In this document: in pieces, positions 26,957 to 38,782 of the stretch | How positions within the stretch are numbered: position 1 is the stretch's first letter | Layout of the letters: every line of letters starts with the position of its first letter | From: Haplosporangium gracile | Taxonomy: Eukaryota; Mortierellomycota; Mortierellomycetes; Mortierellales; Mortierellaceae | Assembly (NCBI GenBank): GCA_015499985.1 | Contig: JAAAUF010000045.1 | Span: 1-64,000 of the forward strand | Direction: 5' to 3' | Length of the DNA stretch: 64,000 bases | Translations under genes and position numbers: made by a program | The notes under the pieces: model-generated | What the model was told of the DNA's origin: nothing | The model's input: the letters and a program-made list of their open reading frames with translations, nothing else | The model's database searches: none

Positions 26957-27675
26957 GGCGCTTTGTTATTTTTTTTAGGGTTGTTCGACGACGAGAATAT
27001 GTATTGTATTTTTGTGCTGGTTTCCCTTTTTTTTATTCTTCTTCCTCTCTCACTTTTTTTTTATTCCTCGTTCGACGCCTTCTTTTTCGTCCACTTTGCT
27101 GCCAGTCAAGAAAGAGCTTTGAAAAAGCGAAGCTGCGGGGTTTTAGGTGCTGCTGCTAGAGAAGAGTGAGTGCGAAGGGCAGAATGTGAATGTGAGTGTG
27201 TGTGAGTGATTGTGTGCGATGATCACAAGTTGAGCTGTGGACGCGACAAAGGGCGTGCCTGGGGTGTGCACAAAAAAAGAAAAAATAAAAAAAAAGTCGA
27301 AGTCGAAGAGGGGGCGAGAGAGAGAGAGAAGCCAAACGAGTGATCATAGTTGAGGGTGCGAATGGTCTCGACTCCCCTCATCTTCACTTCCCCTCACACC
27401 CTCACACACATGAGGGGGGAAGAAAAATAAAAAGTGACGACGAGAGCAACACTTGCGACTATTGAGCCTTCTATCAGCTGATATCCACCATGACACTTGT
27501 CAGGGGTACACGACCAGCCTACCCAAAAGAGTGAACCTGAGAGACAGACAGTCGTGCATCTCTCTTCCTTTTCAATCCTCCCCTTCCCGTCATCGCTCTC
27601 TGCACCTTTCTTTACTCCCCTTCCGCCAACAACCCTCTCTCTCTTTTCTGACAAGGAGGCAATTGGTATTCCACA
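26957..27675. promoter_or_regulatory. Divergent promoter, PHIP-like gene and VMA7
   Basis: The 719 bp between the two starts must drive transcription both ways. The side toward VMA7 is very CT-rich on the plus strand from about 27540 to 27660 and ends in a TTCCACAATGG start context. The other side is T-rich with short purine tracts. No TATA box is convincing. Confidence 0.5.
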
Positions 27676-28412
27676 ATGGCCCAAACGGTACAGTCCAACC
27701 CTGACAACACACCTCATTGACGAGCAGTGCTGTTTTTGTGCTATGTCTCCCACGCATAGGCGTCACAACACACACCTACCACATACACGTAACTCTGTCA
27801 ACTTACTTTTGAAACTGACTAACGCGCACTTTTCTCACTTTCAATCCCATAGGAGCGCACGTTTATGGCCGCCATTGGCGATGAAGACTCGATCACCGGT
27901 CTTCTCCTCGCCGGTATCGGTCATATCGACTCGCATCAAAAGAAGAATTTTTTGGTCGTCGACGCCAGTACGTATTCTTTCCTCACTCTTTTTTTCTTCT
28001 GTCGACTTTTAACCCATTGGAAGCAACTCGACTACACAAACTTAATACCATCTTCTTTCTGTTCTCTTTAACAGAAACACCACTGTCTGCTGTCGAGGAT
28101 GCCTTCCAAGAGTTTTGCAAGCGCAAGGACATCGCTATTATTTTGATCAACCAACACGTAAGGCACATCTTTTCGATTTTCAATCGCACTCTACGCTTGT
28201 ACTCTCTCAATTGCCCACACTTCCAGATTGTTTAACCTAAAGCATATCTTCATATCAAAACGATATTATAGATCGCCGAGGAAATCCGCACATTGATTGA
28301 GGAGCACGATCAGGCATTCCCCACCATTCTCGAGATCCCCTCCAAGGACCACCCTTACGATCCCGAGAAGGACAGTGTGTTGAAGCGCGTCAGGAGATTG
28401 TTCGGCGAGTAG
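27676..28412 (+). CDS. VMA7: V-type ATPase subunit F
   Basis: Four exons (27676-27687, 27853-27967, 28075-28157, 28272-28412) give 116 residues, close to the yeast protein. Subunit F sits in the central stalk of the vacuolar proton pump's V1 sector and couples ATP hydrolysis to rotation. Diagnostic blocks are [50 protein letters not shown] and the end [19 protein letters not shown]. This last block is almost the same as in yeast. The first coding exon is only 12 nt (MAQT) with a weak GTACAG donor. I accept it because [16 protein letters not shown] lines up with the yeast N-terminus and the ATG context is good. Confidence 0.95.
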
Positions 28413-29039
28413 ACCTTTCGATAATAGTAGATCAAAGCGAACAGACAGCAACAGCAACAACAACCCACTCCTACCACGACCTTTCCACACTCCATTGTGT
28501 TTTATTCTCCCCCTTCTCTTTATCACTCTTCAGGAACTTTCAGTACGGATTTTGGGCAACAAGCCAAGGACAATAAAAAATTTCGACCAAGATATTTTCT
28601 TTGAAGGACGTCTTGGTTAGTGTGAAGTGAGAGGACACGGGGACTGCTGCGAAAATAAAAAGGGTGATCTTATTTTTCATAAGACAGAAAAGGAGATCCT
28701 CGAGGAATAAAGACGAGAGGGAGGGGAGGAATAGAGGAACGACCTTCGACCAGACCATTGGATATGAGTGATTTTTCTGTTTTTATTCGTATGCGCACAC
28801 ATGATGCGCTAGGCGAAAAAAGAAAGGAGAAGAGGGTGCGATGAGGAAGTAGAAAAAAAAAAGCGGAATGCAAAATAGGAAATAGTGCAAAAAAGAACAA
28901 AAACGACTTGAGGAAATGACAGATCAAAGAGTGCGCAAAGGATTAAGAAGCATGCAAAACAAACGATAAGAAGAAGAAGAAGGGATATATGGTACATGTG
29001 TTTAGGGGGAAGGGGAGGGGAGTAAGGAGGGAGAACAAA
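28413..29039. other. Convergent 3' flanks of VMA7 and photolyase
   Basis: These 627 bp lie between two facing stop codons. The left part is CA-rich and then T/A mixed. The right part is AG-rich with A runs near 28850-28865. I see no open frame with splice support and no hairpin worth naming. Confidence 0.45.
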
Positions 29040-31354
29040 CTACTTTTGGGCGAGGACGCGCTTAAACTCGTCGACGTACTTCTTCTTGGCCTCTGCATGA
29101 TCCACAATTGGCTTAGGGTAACTAGAAGTAATTGAATAAAATGAGTACGTTTGGTTATATATTGTGCTTCGAGATCGCAAATGATTGGCGCGACACAAAA
29201 GAACTGTCTCCAAACTTACGCCAACTTTCCAAAGTCCTTGGCAGACATGGTGTGGTATGGATCGTGCGCCTGCTTGTCACTGAGGTTTCTCAACTCGGGG
29301 ACCCACTGGCGGATGTAATCTCCAGAAGGATCAAACTTCTGGGACTGCGTGAGAGGGTTCAAAATGCGGAAGTAAGGCTGACCCTCAATACCAGTCGAAG
29401 CACACTAAGCAACAACAGCGATAAAAACAATGACGAGGATGATTCATTAGCGGAGAAAATTCATGTTCTTATTTCAGGGACCAAAGTAATCAAATGAAAT
29501 AACATAGATAAGACCGTAAACAAGTTTGTTCCTTACCCATTGCCAGTTTCCATTGTTAACAGGGAAATCGCCGTCAATCAAGTTGCTCATAAAGTATCTC
29601 TCGCCTCTCTGCCAGTTGATCATAAGATCTTTGACCAAAAAGCAGGCTGCAATGTTTCGGACGCGGTTGTGCATGTATCCAGTCGCATTCAGCTGTCGCA
29701 TGCCTATCATACATCGAACGCAGAAGTAAAAAACGCGTTCTAGTTAGCAACCTGACCTTTCATCATCATTTTTCCTTTATTACTTCTTAGCATTAAAAAG
29801 AAGCGTTGACTCACCAGCATCGACGATGGGGTATCCGGTCTTGCCCTGGCACCACATTTGGAACTTGCGATCATCGTTGCTGTAGCGGAGGCTTTCAGTG
29901 AAGGCAATGTACGCATGGTTCTTACAGACCTGAGGGAAGGCAAGCGCAATGTACCGGTAGAAATCCTATGAAATCCAGTAAACAAAATCACGACTTAGTA
30001 AATATGTACCACTTGACTGTAGCATCCTGTAGATAAGTCATCAAGGCAACAGTTTCAGTCCTTACCCTCCAAACAAATTCCTTGATCCAAGCCTTGACAC
30101 CATTGTTTCCGACAATAATCTTGTTGTTGTTAACAGCGCGGACAGCGGCGACGCACTGACGCGACGAAAGAATGCCGCTGACAATGTAAGGGCTCAAGGA
30201 CTGGTGATCCTGCTCCTGAAGGCAATCCCGAGTAATATCGTAGCGCTTGATCTTCTCCTGAACAAAGGTCTCAAGACGCTTGTGGGCAATATCCTCGCCA
30301 GCGGGATAAAGCCTCTCAAAATCTTCCTCATCCACTGTATGTTGGGGCAATGAAGGGACTGTGGCGTTGAAAAGTCCCGCGTACAACTGTTGGGCAGTGT
30401 CGGGGTTGGCGCTGGGAGATTCTGAAAACTCGAGGAGCTTGGGGTTGGTCTCCACGAGGTTGTGCCAGGTAGTGCTGAAGGCTGTAAAAGAAGTGAAGTG
30501 TTCACCAATCTATCAAAAACCAAATATGTAGGTAGGTTAGCATAGAAAGTCAAAATTATACGTGACAAAAATTCACGGCATATTAATGTGCGTACCTTGG
30601 TCTTCATATCGGCGGGAGGGACGACAAACTGATCGTCAAGCTCCTCAACATAGGTTCCAGGCAACTTGATCAGAGCCTCCTTGACTTTGGCATCCCGAAC
30701 CTTCTCATCGACCAAGTATTCCGCGTTCCAGAACACATGGCTGACCCCATGATCCTTGACAGTCGACTCGACCAGATCCACAACCTCTGCCTTGGTTCCT
30801 GCTCTTTTGATAATCAGAGGGATGTTCAGCTTCCGCAACGACTCCTTGAGCTTCTCCAAGTTCCTCATCCAAAAATCAATCTTGACCGGCGACTCGTCAT
30901 GGTTCGCCCACTCCTTCTCCGAGATGATGTACAGTCCAAACAGATACCTCTTCTTTTCCTGATCAATCTGGGCCCGCTTTGACGCCTCGATCAAGGCACG
31001 GTTATCCTGCACACGGAGGTCGTTCCTGAACCACATCAAAGTGTTCTTGGAGACAACGGGTGGTGGCGCCTCCTTCTTGACAGTGGCCGTTCCAGGTAAC
31101 CTCGCCCCCCCTCGGTTCGCCAATGCTGTTGCGCCGACTTTGCGGACTCCTGGCTTGGGTGTGCCTCGGACAGCACCGGGTCTCATTCCTGCAGGACTGG
31201 GTCTGGCCGCTCCTAACTTAGTAGCAGCAGGAGCTCCTGGGGTTGAAATGCTGACAGATTTACCAGCTGCTGCTCCTCCTGTGGCGGTGGCGGGACGCTT
31301 CCTGGCCTCCTCGCCATTAGCCTCCTCTCCAGCAGGTCTCTTCTTTGGGGGCAT
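29040..31354 (-). CDS. PHR1: Class I cryptochrome/photolyase-family DNA photolyase
   Basis: Six exons (30596-31354, 30066-30509, 29815-29965, 29537-29703, 29220-29404, 29040-29121) give 595 residues. The enzyme uses light and FAD to split cyclobutane pyrimidine dimers. After a ~100-residue Ala/Pro/Lys-rich extension come the antenna domain ([16 protein letters not shown]) and the FAD domain. FAD-domain motifs are [20 protein letters not shown], then [32 protein letters not shown] and [19 protein letters not shown]. It continues with [18 protein letters not shown] and [19 protein letters not shown]. These place it with class I CPD photolyases rather than (6-4) enzymes. The basic start ([20 protein letters not shown]) looks like a nuclear signal. 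Light control is expected for the family but not visible in the sequence. Confidence 0.95.
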
Positions 31355-31646
31355 TGTCCTTTTTTTTTCTCCGAGATGTTGGGATTTTCGGTGGTGTCTA
31401 GGCGATTAATAAATAGGACGCTTGGTTTTTTTTCCCCAGAGATGCAGATGTTGATGGAAAGTCGAAGTCGAAAGGCAGAAACAAACAAAGGGGCGAATGA
31501 AAGTTGTAAGAGATGTTTGTTCTCTTGGCTTGATCGCACTGCCTAAAAACAAGTGGCTTGTTTAACACGCACACACAAAAATTCCAGCAAATGCTGCGCC
31601 AGTTGGTGGCGTAAAAGATTCAGGTCCCAGTCAACCAATCAAAATT
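31355..31646. promoter_or_regulatory. Photolyase promoter region
   Basis: These 292 bp between the photolyase start and the WDR6 stop are the only upstream space for photolyase. They are pyrimidine-rich on the minus strand next to the start. No light-response element can be assigned. Confidence 0.4.
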
Positions 31647-34600
31647 TTATTGTTGGACAGGCTTGATGTCAAAGAACTGGACGCCAATACCGGCTATGGC
31701 GACTAAAGGATGTTGATTCTCGCGCATAACAATCGTATCCATTGTCGAAGGGTCAGGTACGTGGATGGATTGGGTCTCGAGCATATGAATGTCTGCGTCT
31801 CCATCTTCCAGCAGATTCAATCCCCACACAGTCAGCATTTGGTCCTGACTCGTCGTGACAATCTCGGACTTGTTAATCATGACCACGGCTAACAAAAAAC
31901 AAGGAGTAACAAGAGAAGATAAAACATGTTAGCAAAGAAATTTTTGGCCGAATCTGAGTCAGAAGTGATATTACAACTGCTCCACTTGTGTGCTGTACCT
32001 TGAATGGCTGAACCGTGTGCATAGGCGTTCCTGTAGACAACCTTGGCTGAGGACACCTTGATGGTTCGCAGCTTGGCATCCCAAACCGTCTTGATTCGGA
32101 TAGCGCTCAATGCGTTGTCATCGCCTCCTGACACCGTCACAATGCCATCGTCACTCATGTCCTGGACAAAGAGGCTGTTGACTCCAGACATATGAACTGT
32201 CATTTCTACTGCTGGTGTTCCAAGAGTCTGGACATGATCTCTCCGAGCCCGTTTCCTCTCTCTTCCGACCGACGACGACGATGCCTGAGAAGCCTTGATT
32301 GCATCCGGGCTGTATACTTCCAAGAATCTATCCAATGCACCGGTGATGTCCCATACAGCAATCTTGCCATCAGTTGCGGCTGTAAACATCAACACTCCGC
32401 CCTCCTCCAGCTTGAGATGCGAAACTTGAAGGATACATTTTGCATGGTGACTCGCATCAATCGCCAGCACAAACGAACTGACTGTTTCATCAAAGAGCCA
32501 GACACGGATCGCAGCGTCAGAATAAACTGCCGCCACAAAGTGCTTTCTAGGGTGACCGTCAAGTTTGAAAACAGAGAGGTCCATGATACGAGTTTCCATG
32601 GTCTCACTGGCGTGAGGACACTGCGCCAGCTCTAGACAACCAAGTGACAGAGGGGTATGCTCGGGAATCATGTTTCCAACTTGGTCCTCGATCAGTTGCA
32701 CTTGGTAGCTGTTAGGAATGCTCATCCCAACCTGCCAAGCTCGCATAGACTCCACAGCACCACCAGTAAAGAGCAAGTAGGAATGTGAATCAGAGGTGTA
32801 ACTCCACTCCAGACAACGGAGAGACGAGCCAACGCTCGGCTTCAAGTTGCAGAGAGACTTCAAAGCCGTGCAAGAGTTCTTGGTTTTGTAAGGGATATCT
32901 AGGCAATTAAAATCAGTCGCGAGCTTAATTCCGAGTAGATTACCATATTGATGGTCATGTAGGAATGAGCTCCCATATCGTCACTTACATTGGAACATTC
33001 GTAGGCGACAGTCTTCTCCTCCAGAAGCAAAAATGATGGGCGCGGGGGCACCTTCGATCAAGGGCTGAGCGTCATTCAGAAACCTCATTTGGCGCACTTC
33101 ACGTCCGTGAAAGTTGTTTTGAAGCTTGGCACTCTTGAACAGCTCTGATCCGGCAGTAAGCTGTCTTACAAAACTCCTAAGCTGTGTAACCGAGTAGTGC
33201 ATATACCATATACAGACGTTAAACTCTGTTTCAAGATGAGAAGGGTGGAGAAACACAGAGGGCAGCGATTTGGTGGCAATATACCTTGTATCCACTGTGA
33301 TACATAAGTCTTGTGTGCTCCAGTCTTGCATTGTTGGTCAAGAACCTCCAGCGACGCCTATTCGCAGCCCCGCTGTGCATCGAAAAGATCTACCATTTAA
33401 ACCGTCCGAAATGGTTAGCTTTGAGATATTTGATCTCGTAAGGTATTCATGCAACAATCATCTTTACAGCTACTGGCTTACCTCGAAATGCTTGGATTCG
33501 TTAAACACAAAAAGCTTCTTGTTGAAGAAGCCGAGTAACAATAACTCGCCGTCCATGATGAAGGCCTGCTCCAACCAGCCGCGCGTGATCTTGGATCGAA
33601 AGATCTTTTGAAGCACAATGGTAGTCCCACTTTCCCGGTCATCCAACGATGATTCCTCTTCTCTCTGCAACGCGCTCTTGCCACGGGGCTCATTGGCATC
33701 ATCGCCGTCGTCGCCAGAGTCACCCATATCGACATCCTCAAGCTCATCGTCGGCCGAAGAGGTAGCGCCGATAGTCTCGCCTCCAGGCAGACCCAAGAAA
33801 CGGTACTTGGTCCAACTTCCATCACGGCCAGTACTGTAGACACTGATCCTGTCTTTGCCACCCACACCTTCTCCTTCTTCAGTGACCATCAGAATGCTGG
33901 AGACAGTCTCGCCTCCGTGGCATCGCTTGAGATTGACAAAGCTGTCCAATGTCGTTATGGTCTCAATGTCTGTGTTCGACTGCGATAAATTATAAGCCAA
34001 GACAGTACTGTCTCTGGAACCCAACAAGACGAGGTTGTAGCGTGGCGAGAAATAGGCGGCATGGATAGCCTTGTTGTTGTTTGGCAGTCTCAGATCGCAG
34101 ATGTGAGTGCATGTCGCCGTTGCTGATCCCACTGCAATGTTCAAGTTGAACACTCCCACTGTACAGTTCGCCCTGAACACTACGATCCTGAAGTTGTCTC
34201 GATCCGTTCCGTTCAGCACAAAGACAAACTGGATCTTGATGCCTCCCAAGGTTTCTGTGACCAGTGGCTCAAACTCGTTGGCGACACTGACAATCACGAG
34301 CCTTCCTGACAAGCATCCTGCTACTACGATCCGGCCACAAGTAGAAGACTCCAAGCTGGAGTAGCTCTTGAGGAAGGACGAATAGAAAAGGGTGTTCCAT
34401 GTCTCCTTCTCATCGTCACGGACTAAAATATATCCAGTGTTGGTGCTGTAGACCGACTGCTCCTGCGAAGTGATAACAAAATCGCGCACAAACTCCTTGT
34501 CATTGTCAGTCGCGTCCGAAAAGTAGGTTGTAATAGTGGGCAAGTCAACATCCTTGGTGTTTTGCTCAGAATCTATTGTGATTCGAAGCAAATAGGTAAT

Positions 34601-36017
34601 TTGTAAGCAACTGCCAGTACCGATCCAAACATGCACATGATACCAAAGGTCACGCCCATAACATACCAGTTGTGCCTGCAACGATGCTGTCCAGTCTCCA
34701 AAGATGAATGCCTCCATCACCGCCCCCTGTTGCTAACACTCCATGATCAGATACTGCGACGCCCCAAGCACTCTTGCCCTCATGACCCTCCCAGCACGCC
34801 AGACAGTCTGAAGCATCGTCTGCCTCGGCAGCGTTTGTCAACAATGGGTTCCTCCAGACACGGCACGAAGCGTCCTCCGAAATCGAAATCAGATAGGGTC
34901 CAACAATCTGGCAATCCCAAACTCTGGCAGTGTGTCCAAAGTGAGTGGTATGGGTACTAATGAAACAAAGGTACAGATAATAGAAAGCTAAATATTCAAA
35001 ACTCATTCTGACATCCGTGACTCCACTATCGTTCAATAGCACATAGCTTACATGTTTGTCGGATGTGTAATGTCCCAGATGCGGATCGAGCGGTCGTCAC
35101 TCACTGTACAGACAGCCTTGCCATCGTCGCTCCATCGGATGCCAAACAGAATACCCTCATGTCCGATCAGACTCTTGACCACAGGCGCCTCAACGCCACC
35201 GGTATGGTAAACTTTCCAGAGTAAAGCATGGCAGAACACTGTTCCACTGGCGAACCACAGGTCTTCCAGAGTGTTATTATGAAATTTCCCGCAGAAAAGT
35301 GTACAGTGCTCCTCTGACTTCACCGAGTATACAATAGGGAAGCTTGAGAGGTCATCGTCCGTCAGCAGTTTGCAAGTTGTCTCCACTGCAATCGAAAATG
35401 GATCCTGGGGTAGCTGGTAGACCTCAACAAAGTTGTGCGCGTAGCCGATGGCGATAGAAGTAGGTGGCGTGGTGACCGGAGGACACAGGCTGGGTCGTGT
35501 TGTTGGGTGCTCTCCTGGAAGATCTGCCTTGTTCCAAAGCCACTGAGCGTCCACGATCCAATCTTTGAAGTGAGGAATATTCCACAGGTGTTGAAACCGT
35601 GCAGAAGGTGAGTTGCTCTCTGAGGATCGATCAACGCATAGGCGAAGCACCCTCAGACTCTTGGCTCCAAAAACCATAAACAGACGCACCTCGATCGACT
35701 CTGAGATCCTCTGAACATTGGCTAGCGAGTCAAGTCAAATATGTACTAAATGAGTGATTTGGAGTCGTAGTGTCGGCATTGACTGAAAGAATAGAGAACG
35801 TGACCGTGATCCTCTGCTTTGCCATACCCATAACGATCCGGTGGATCTTCCAGTCCTGGCCCAAGTGGATACATCCAAGAGTCTCGGTAGTCGAGATAAG
35901 AGTTGCCTTTAGATATGGGCCTTGTCCTGAGAGGAGGATATCGTTGTCATGGTACGCCAGGGCTGTCACCGGCGTCGTCAAATGGACGGGTTGTGCCCTT
36001 TTGTGAACACTGTCCAT
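31647..36017 (-). CDS. WDR6: WDR6-type WD40 protein, tRNA 2'-O-methylation partner
   Basis: Eight exons (35828-36017, 35052-35700, 34667-34956, 33482-34572, 33285-33389, 32989-33181, 31999-32898, 31647-31888) give 1,219 residues. WDR6 and yeast Rtt10/Trm734 pair with the FTSJ1/Trm7 methyltransferase to methylate position 34 of certain tRNAs. Landmarks are TTPVTALAYHDNDILLSGQG, MVFGAKSLRVLRL, HFKDWIVDAQWLW and GHEGILFGIRWSDDGKAV. Others are DRSIRIWDI, FGHTARVWDCQIVGPYLISI, GGGDGGIHLWRL and, late, NNFHGREVRQMRFL. An acidic loop (DELEDVDMGDSGDDGDD) interrupts the middle repeats. The third-last exon could begin at 33181 or slightly later, since two acceptors keep the frame. The first junction also has an alternative phase-0 solution. 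Confidence 0.88.
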
Positions 36018-36212
36018 ATGTGTATGTATGTGTTGAGAAGCTGACGGATGTTGAAAAGCGGTGAAAGATGTGAACAAAAGCGAGTGAAAGTCCCTTTGTT
36101 TTCCTGCAGCTCAGCCACAGCTGTGAATGCGCGGGACTGCTAAAAGCATTCAAGAAATGTCAATTCAGGACTTGAAGTCAAAAGAGAGATCAGTTTATTA
36201 GGATCTGTAGGT

Positions 36213-37377
36213 TCAGACGGCGGTAGGGATGATATTGAAAAAGTGGAAGACTTCGTCCTGATCCATTAGGGCCACTTTGGTATTGCAAATCTCACACACG
36301 ACTGGGTTGTAGACTGCATCCTGATCATCGTCCACACTCGGTTTGAACTGCTGTGCCTCGTTCTCAACCACCGTGCTTCCTTGTGATGATGTTGATAGTG
36401 AAGATTCTGACTTGTTGACTTTCTTGGACCTGTTGTTGTTGTTGGCCTTCATTGGTACGTTGGAGAAACGAAGGCGCTCGGTCTCCACTACTCGGCAGTG
36501 CTCCACGAACATTGCCCTGAATTGGTGGGTGTAGACCTCATGTCTATGGATGTGACGAAAAAAGTAAAGTTCGAACGATCAGTCTGGTATCCAATGATCG
36601 ACCCATGATCCATGGCGTTGTAACAAAAGTCCCGAGTAAGTACATACTGTTGGCAATCAAAGCAAAGCTGAGTCAGGCACATTGGGCAGGAAAGGATGGC
36701 GTCAGTCCAAATGTCTTCCGGTCGACACCCAGACGGCCGATTTGCTATTGAACGCAAATATATATGTAGCATCAGGTTGCTGGCGTGTTGGCTTTGAAGT
36801 GTTGCTTGTAGCAGTATATGCGATTGTTGAATAGAATGCGATAGCCCTGCTACTGGTCCCATGCCTACTTACCAGAGATCTTCTTAATGAGCCAGTTTTC
36901 ATCTCTGTCGTCTTCATCTGGGTCGTATAAAAGATCGGCGTCCGATATCGTTGCGTGCTTCTTGTTGCTCTTCTTCATTGGCTTGGTGGTCTCGCCCATG
37001 GAATTGTTCTCCAACTTATTGATAATATCGGCCATCTGACTACTGCTCGATCCTGCTGCGGCGGCGGCGGCGCTGTTGCCAAGGCCTGAGGTCAAGCCGG
37101 CACGGGTATCGTATTCCTTTTCGTCGTCATCTTGGTTGTCATCGTTGCCATGTCCTTGTTCATTCATGGTTTCGTCCGCGTCAGGTTCGTCCTCCTCGTC
37201 CGAGTCAAAGTATATGGGGTCATAGTAGTCTGGTGTATCTTGCTGATGAGTTGGTGGCGCTTCGAGATTGTCGATGGAATCTGAATCTGACTCTGAGCCC
37301 GAGCCGACGTCTATTGTCCCGAAGCGGATTTTCCTTTTGAATGCCGGCGTTGATTGTGGTAGTTGTGATGCGTTCAT
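36213..37377 (-). CDS. EAPP: EAPP-like zinc-binding nuclear protein
   Basis: Three exons (36873-37377, 36648-36744, 36213-36543) give 310 residues. Human EAPP is an E2F-associated phosphoprotein; the fungal role is not established. The N-terminal half is acidic and disordered (SGSESDSDSID, DEEDEPDADE). Then come DLLYDPDEDDRDENWL and the Cys-rich module SCPMCLTQLCFDCQQHEVY. THQFRAMFVEHC follows, with a second pair near the end (VVCEICNTKVAL) and the family-typical close DQDEVFHFFNIIP. The spliced CQQHEVYTHQFRAMF block matches the human order almost exactly, which supports the 36648/36543 junction. Only 196 bp separate its stop from the WDR6 start and 112 bp its start from the upstream gene's stop. 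Confidence 0.93.
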
Positions 37378-37489
37378 GGTCGTAGGGGGGTTTGTTCGGT
37401 TCCTGGTTGTGATGTTTTTTTGTTTGTGTTTGAAAAAGAAGAGAAAAACAAAAAAAAAAAATTAAATTTATTTCTTAAGGATGAAAAAC

Positions 37490-38782
37490 TCAAGCGCTAG
37501 CTTTACGCTTGTTCTCAGGCTCCTCTTCTTGCTCATCCTGGCCAATCATCCGCATAAACCGGTTCAGCTCCTCCTGAGGCATAGGATAGCAATGCTCGGC
37601 TGCTGGGAACGCTCCTGACTTGACATCGGCGCTGTACTCCTTCAAAGCTCCCACAATCTCGTCCGCCAAACTACGATAGGTCTTGCAGAACTTGGGGACA
37701 CGGCCGTAGAGACCCAGCATATCCTGTTGAACCAACACTTGACCCGAGCATCCGACGCCAGCACCAATTCCGATGGTGGGGATGTTGAGAATGTTAGTGA
37801 CATGTGTTGCGACTGGTTCAGGAACTGCCTCCAGAACAACGGCAAAGCAACCTGCCTCTTGCAAAGCCTGTGCGTCCTCGATGATCCCCTTGGCCTTGGC
37901 GGCGGTCTTGCCCTGAACCTTGAAACCGCCCAAACTGGCCTGCCGCTGAGGGGTCAGTCCAATGTGTCCGAGAACAGGAATGCCGACCTGGGTGAGACGA
38001 GCGATGGTGGGCGCCATTTCCTTGCCGCCTTCCAGTTTGACAGCCTCAGCCTTGCCCTCCTTCATCAATCTGACGGCGGTGTTGATAGCCTGCTCTGCGC
38101 TAGTCTCGTATGTTCCAAAGGGCATGTCGGCGACCAGGAAGCTCGAGCGAGTCCCACGGGCGACGGCTCGGCAGTGGTGCAGCATTTCGTCCAAAGTGAT
38201 CTCAGAGGTCGAAGGATAACCGAGAGCGACCATGGCCAGGGAGTCTCCGACGAGGGTCATGTCCATGCCGGCCTTATCGACCAATGTTCCTGTAGGAAAG
38301 TCGTGGGCTGTCAACATTGTGATCGGCTCGCCGCGCTTGTACAGTTTGCGTAAGGTTGCCAATGTCACCTTGGTACGAACTATTTTAGACACGGACATAT
38401 ATACAAAAGAAGGTTAGCATGAGTTAGAAAGAAGACTCGTTTTGCTTATGTTTTTATTGTTTTGTTAAGTACAAATAAAAAAAAAATGGAAATTAAAAAA
38501 CGAAATGAACAAGGTGTGACAGAACCTCAATCCTCTTTTATTAAGATTTTCTACTTTGTCAGTTGAAAAAAACATGGAGGGAGAGACGAACTTACCGTGG
38601 TGAACAGGTTGATCTGAGGGTCTTGAGCTATAGTGCCTCCTGGACTCGGAAGAGGTGTTTGTCTGGCAGGAGATGTGTTGTCCGATATGGCTCTGGAGGG
38701 CCATGCGGACAGGCTGGGCAGATCGGGCTACGGCAAGACCTGATAGTCTTGTCCTTGCGAGCAGTGCAACGGAGGCGCGCAT
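37490..38782 (-). CDS. ECM31: Ketopantoate hydroxymethyltransferase
   Basis: Two exons (38596-38782, 37490-38379) give 358 residues. The enzyme adds a hydroxymethyl group from methylene-tetrahydrofolate to ketoisovalerate, the first step of pantothenate synthesis, and is usually mitochondrial in fungi. Motifs are ITMLTAHDFPTGTLVDKAG, LVGDSLAMVALGY (metal-binding Asp), VADMPFGTYE, AVKLEGG and VLGHIGLTPQ. Further on are VLEAVPEPVA with the catalytic Glu and GIGAGVGCSGQVLVQQDMLG. The 62-residue first exon (MRASVALLARTRLSGLAVAR, ending RRHYSSRP) is a clear mitochondrial presequence. The acidic-basic end EEEPENKRKASA is unusual for the family. An internal ATG at 38398 lies in the intron and is not the start. 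Confidence 0.96.
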
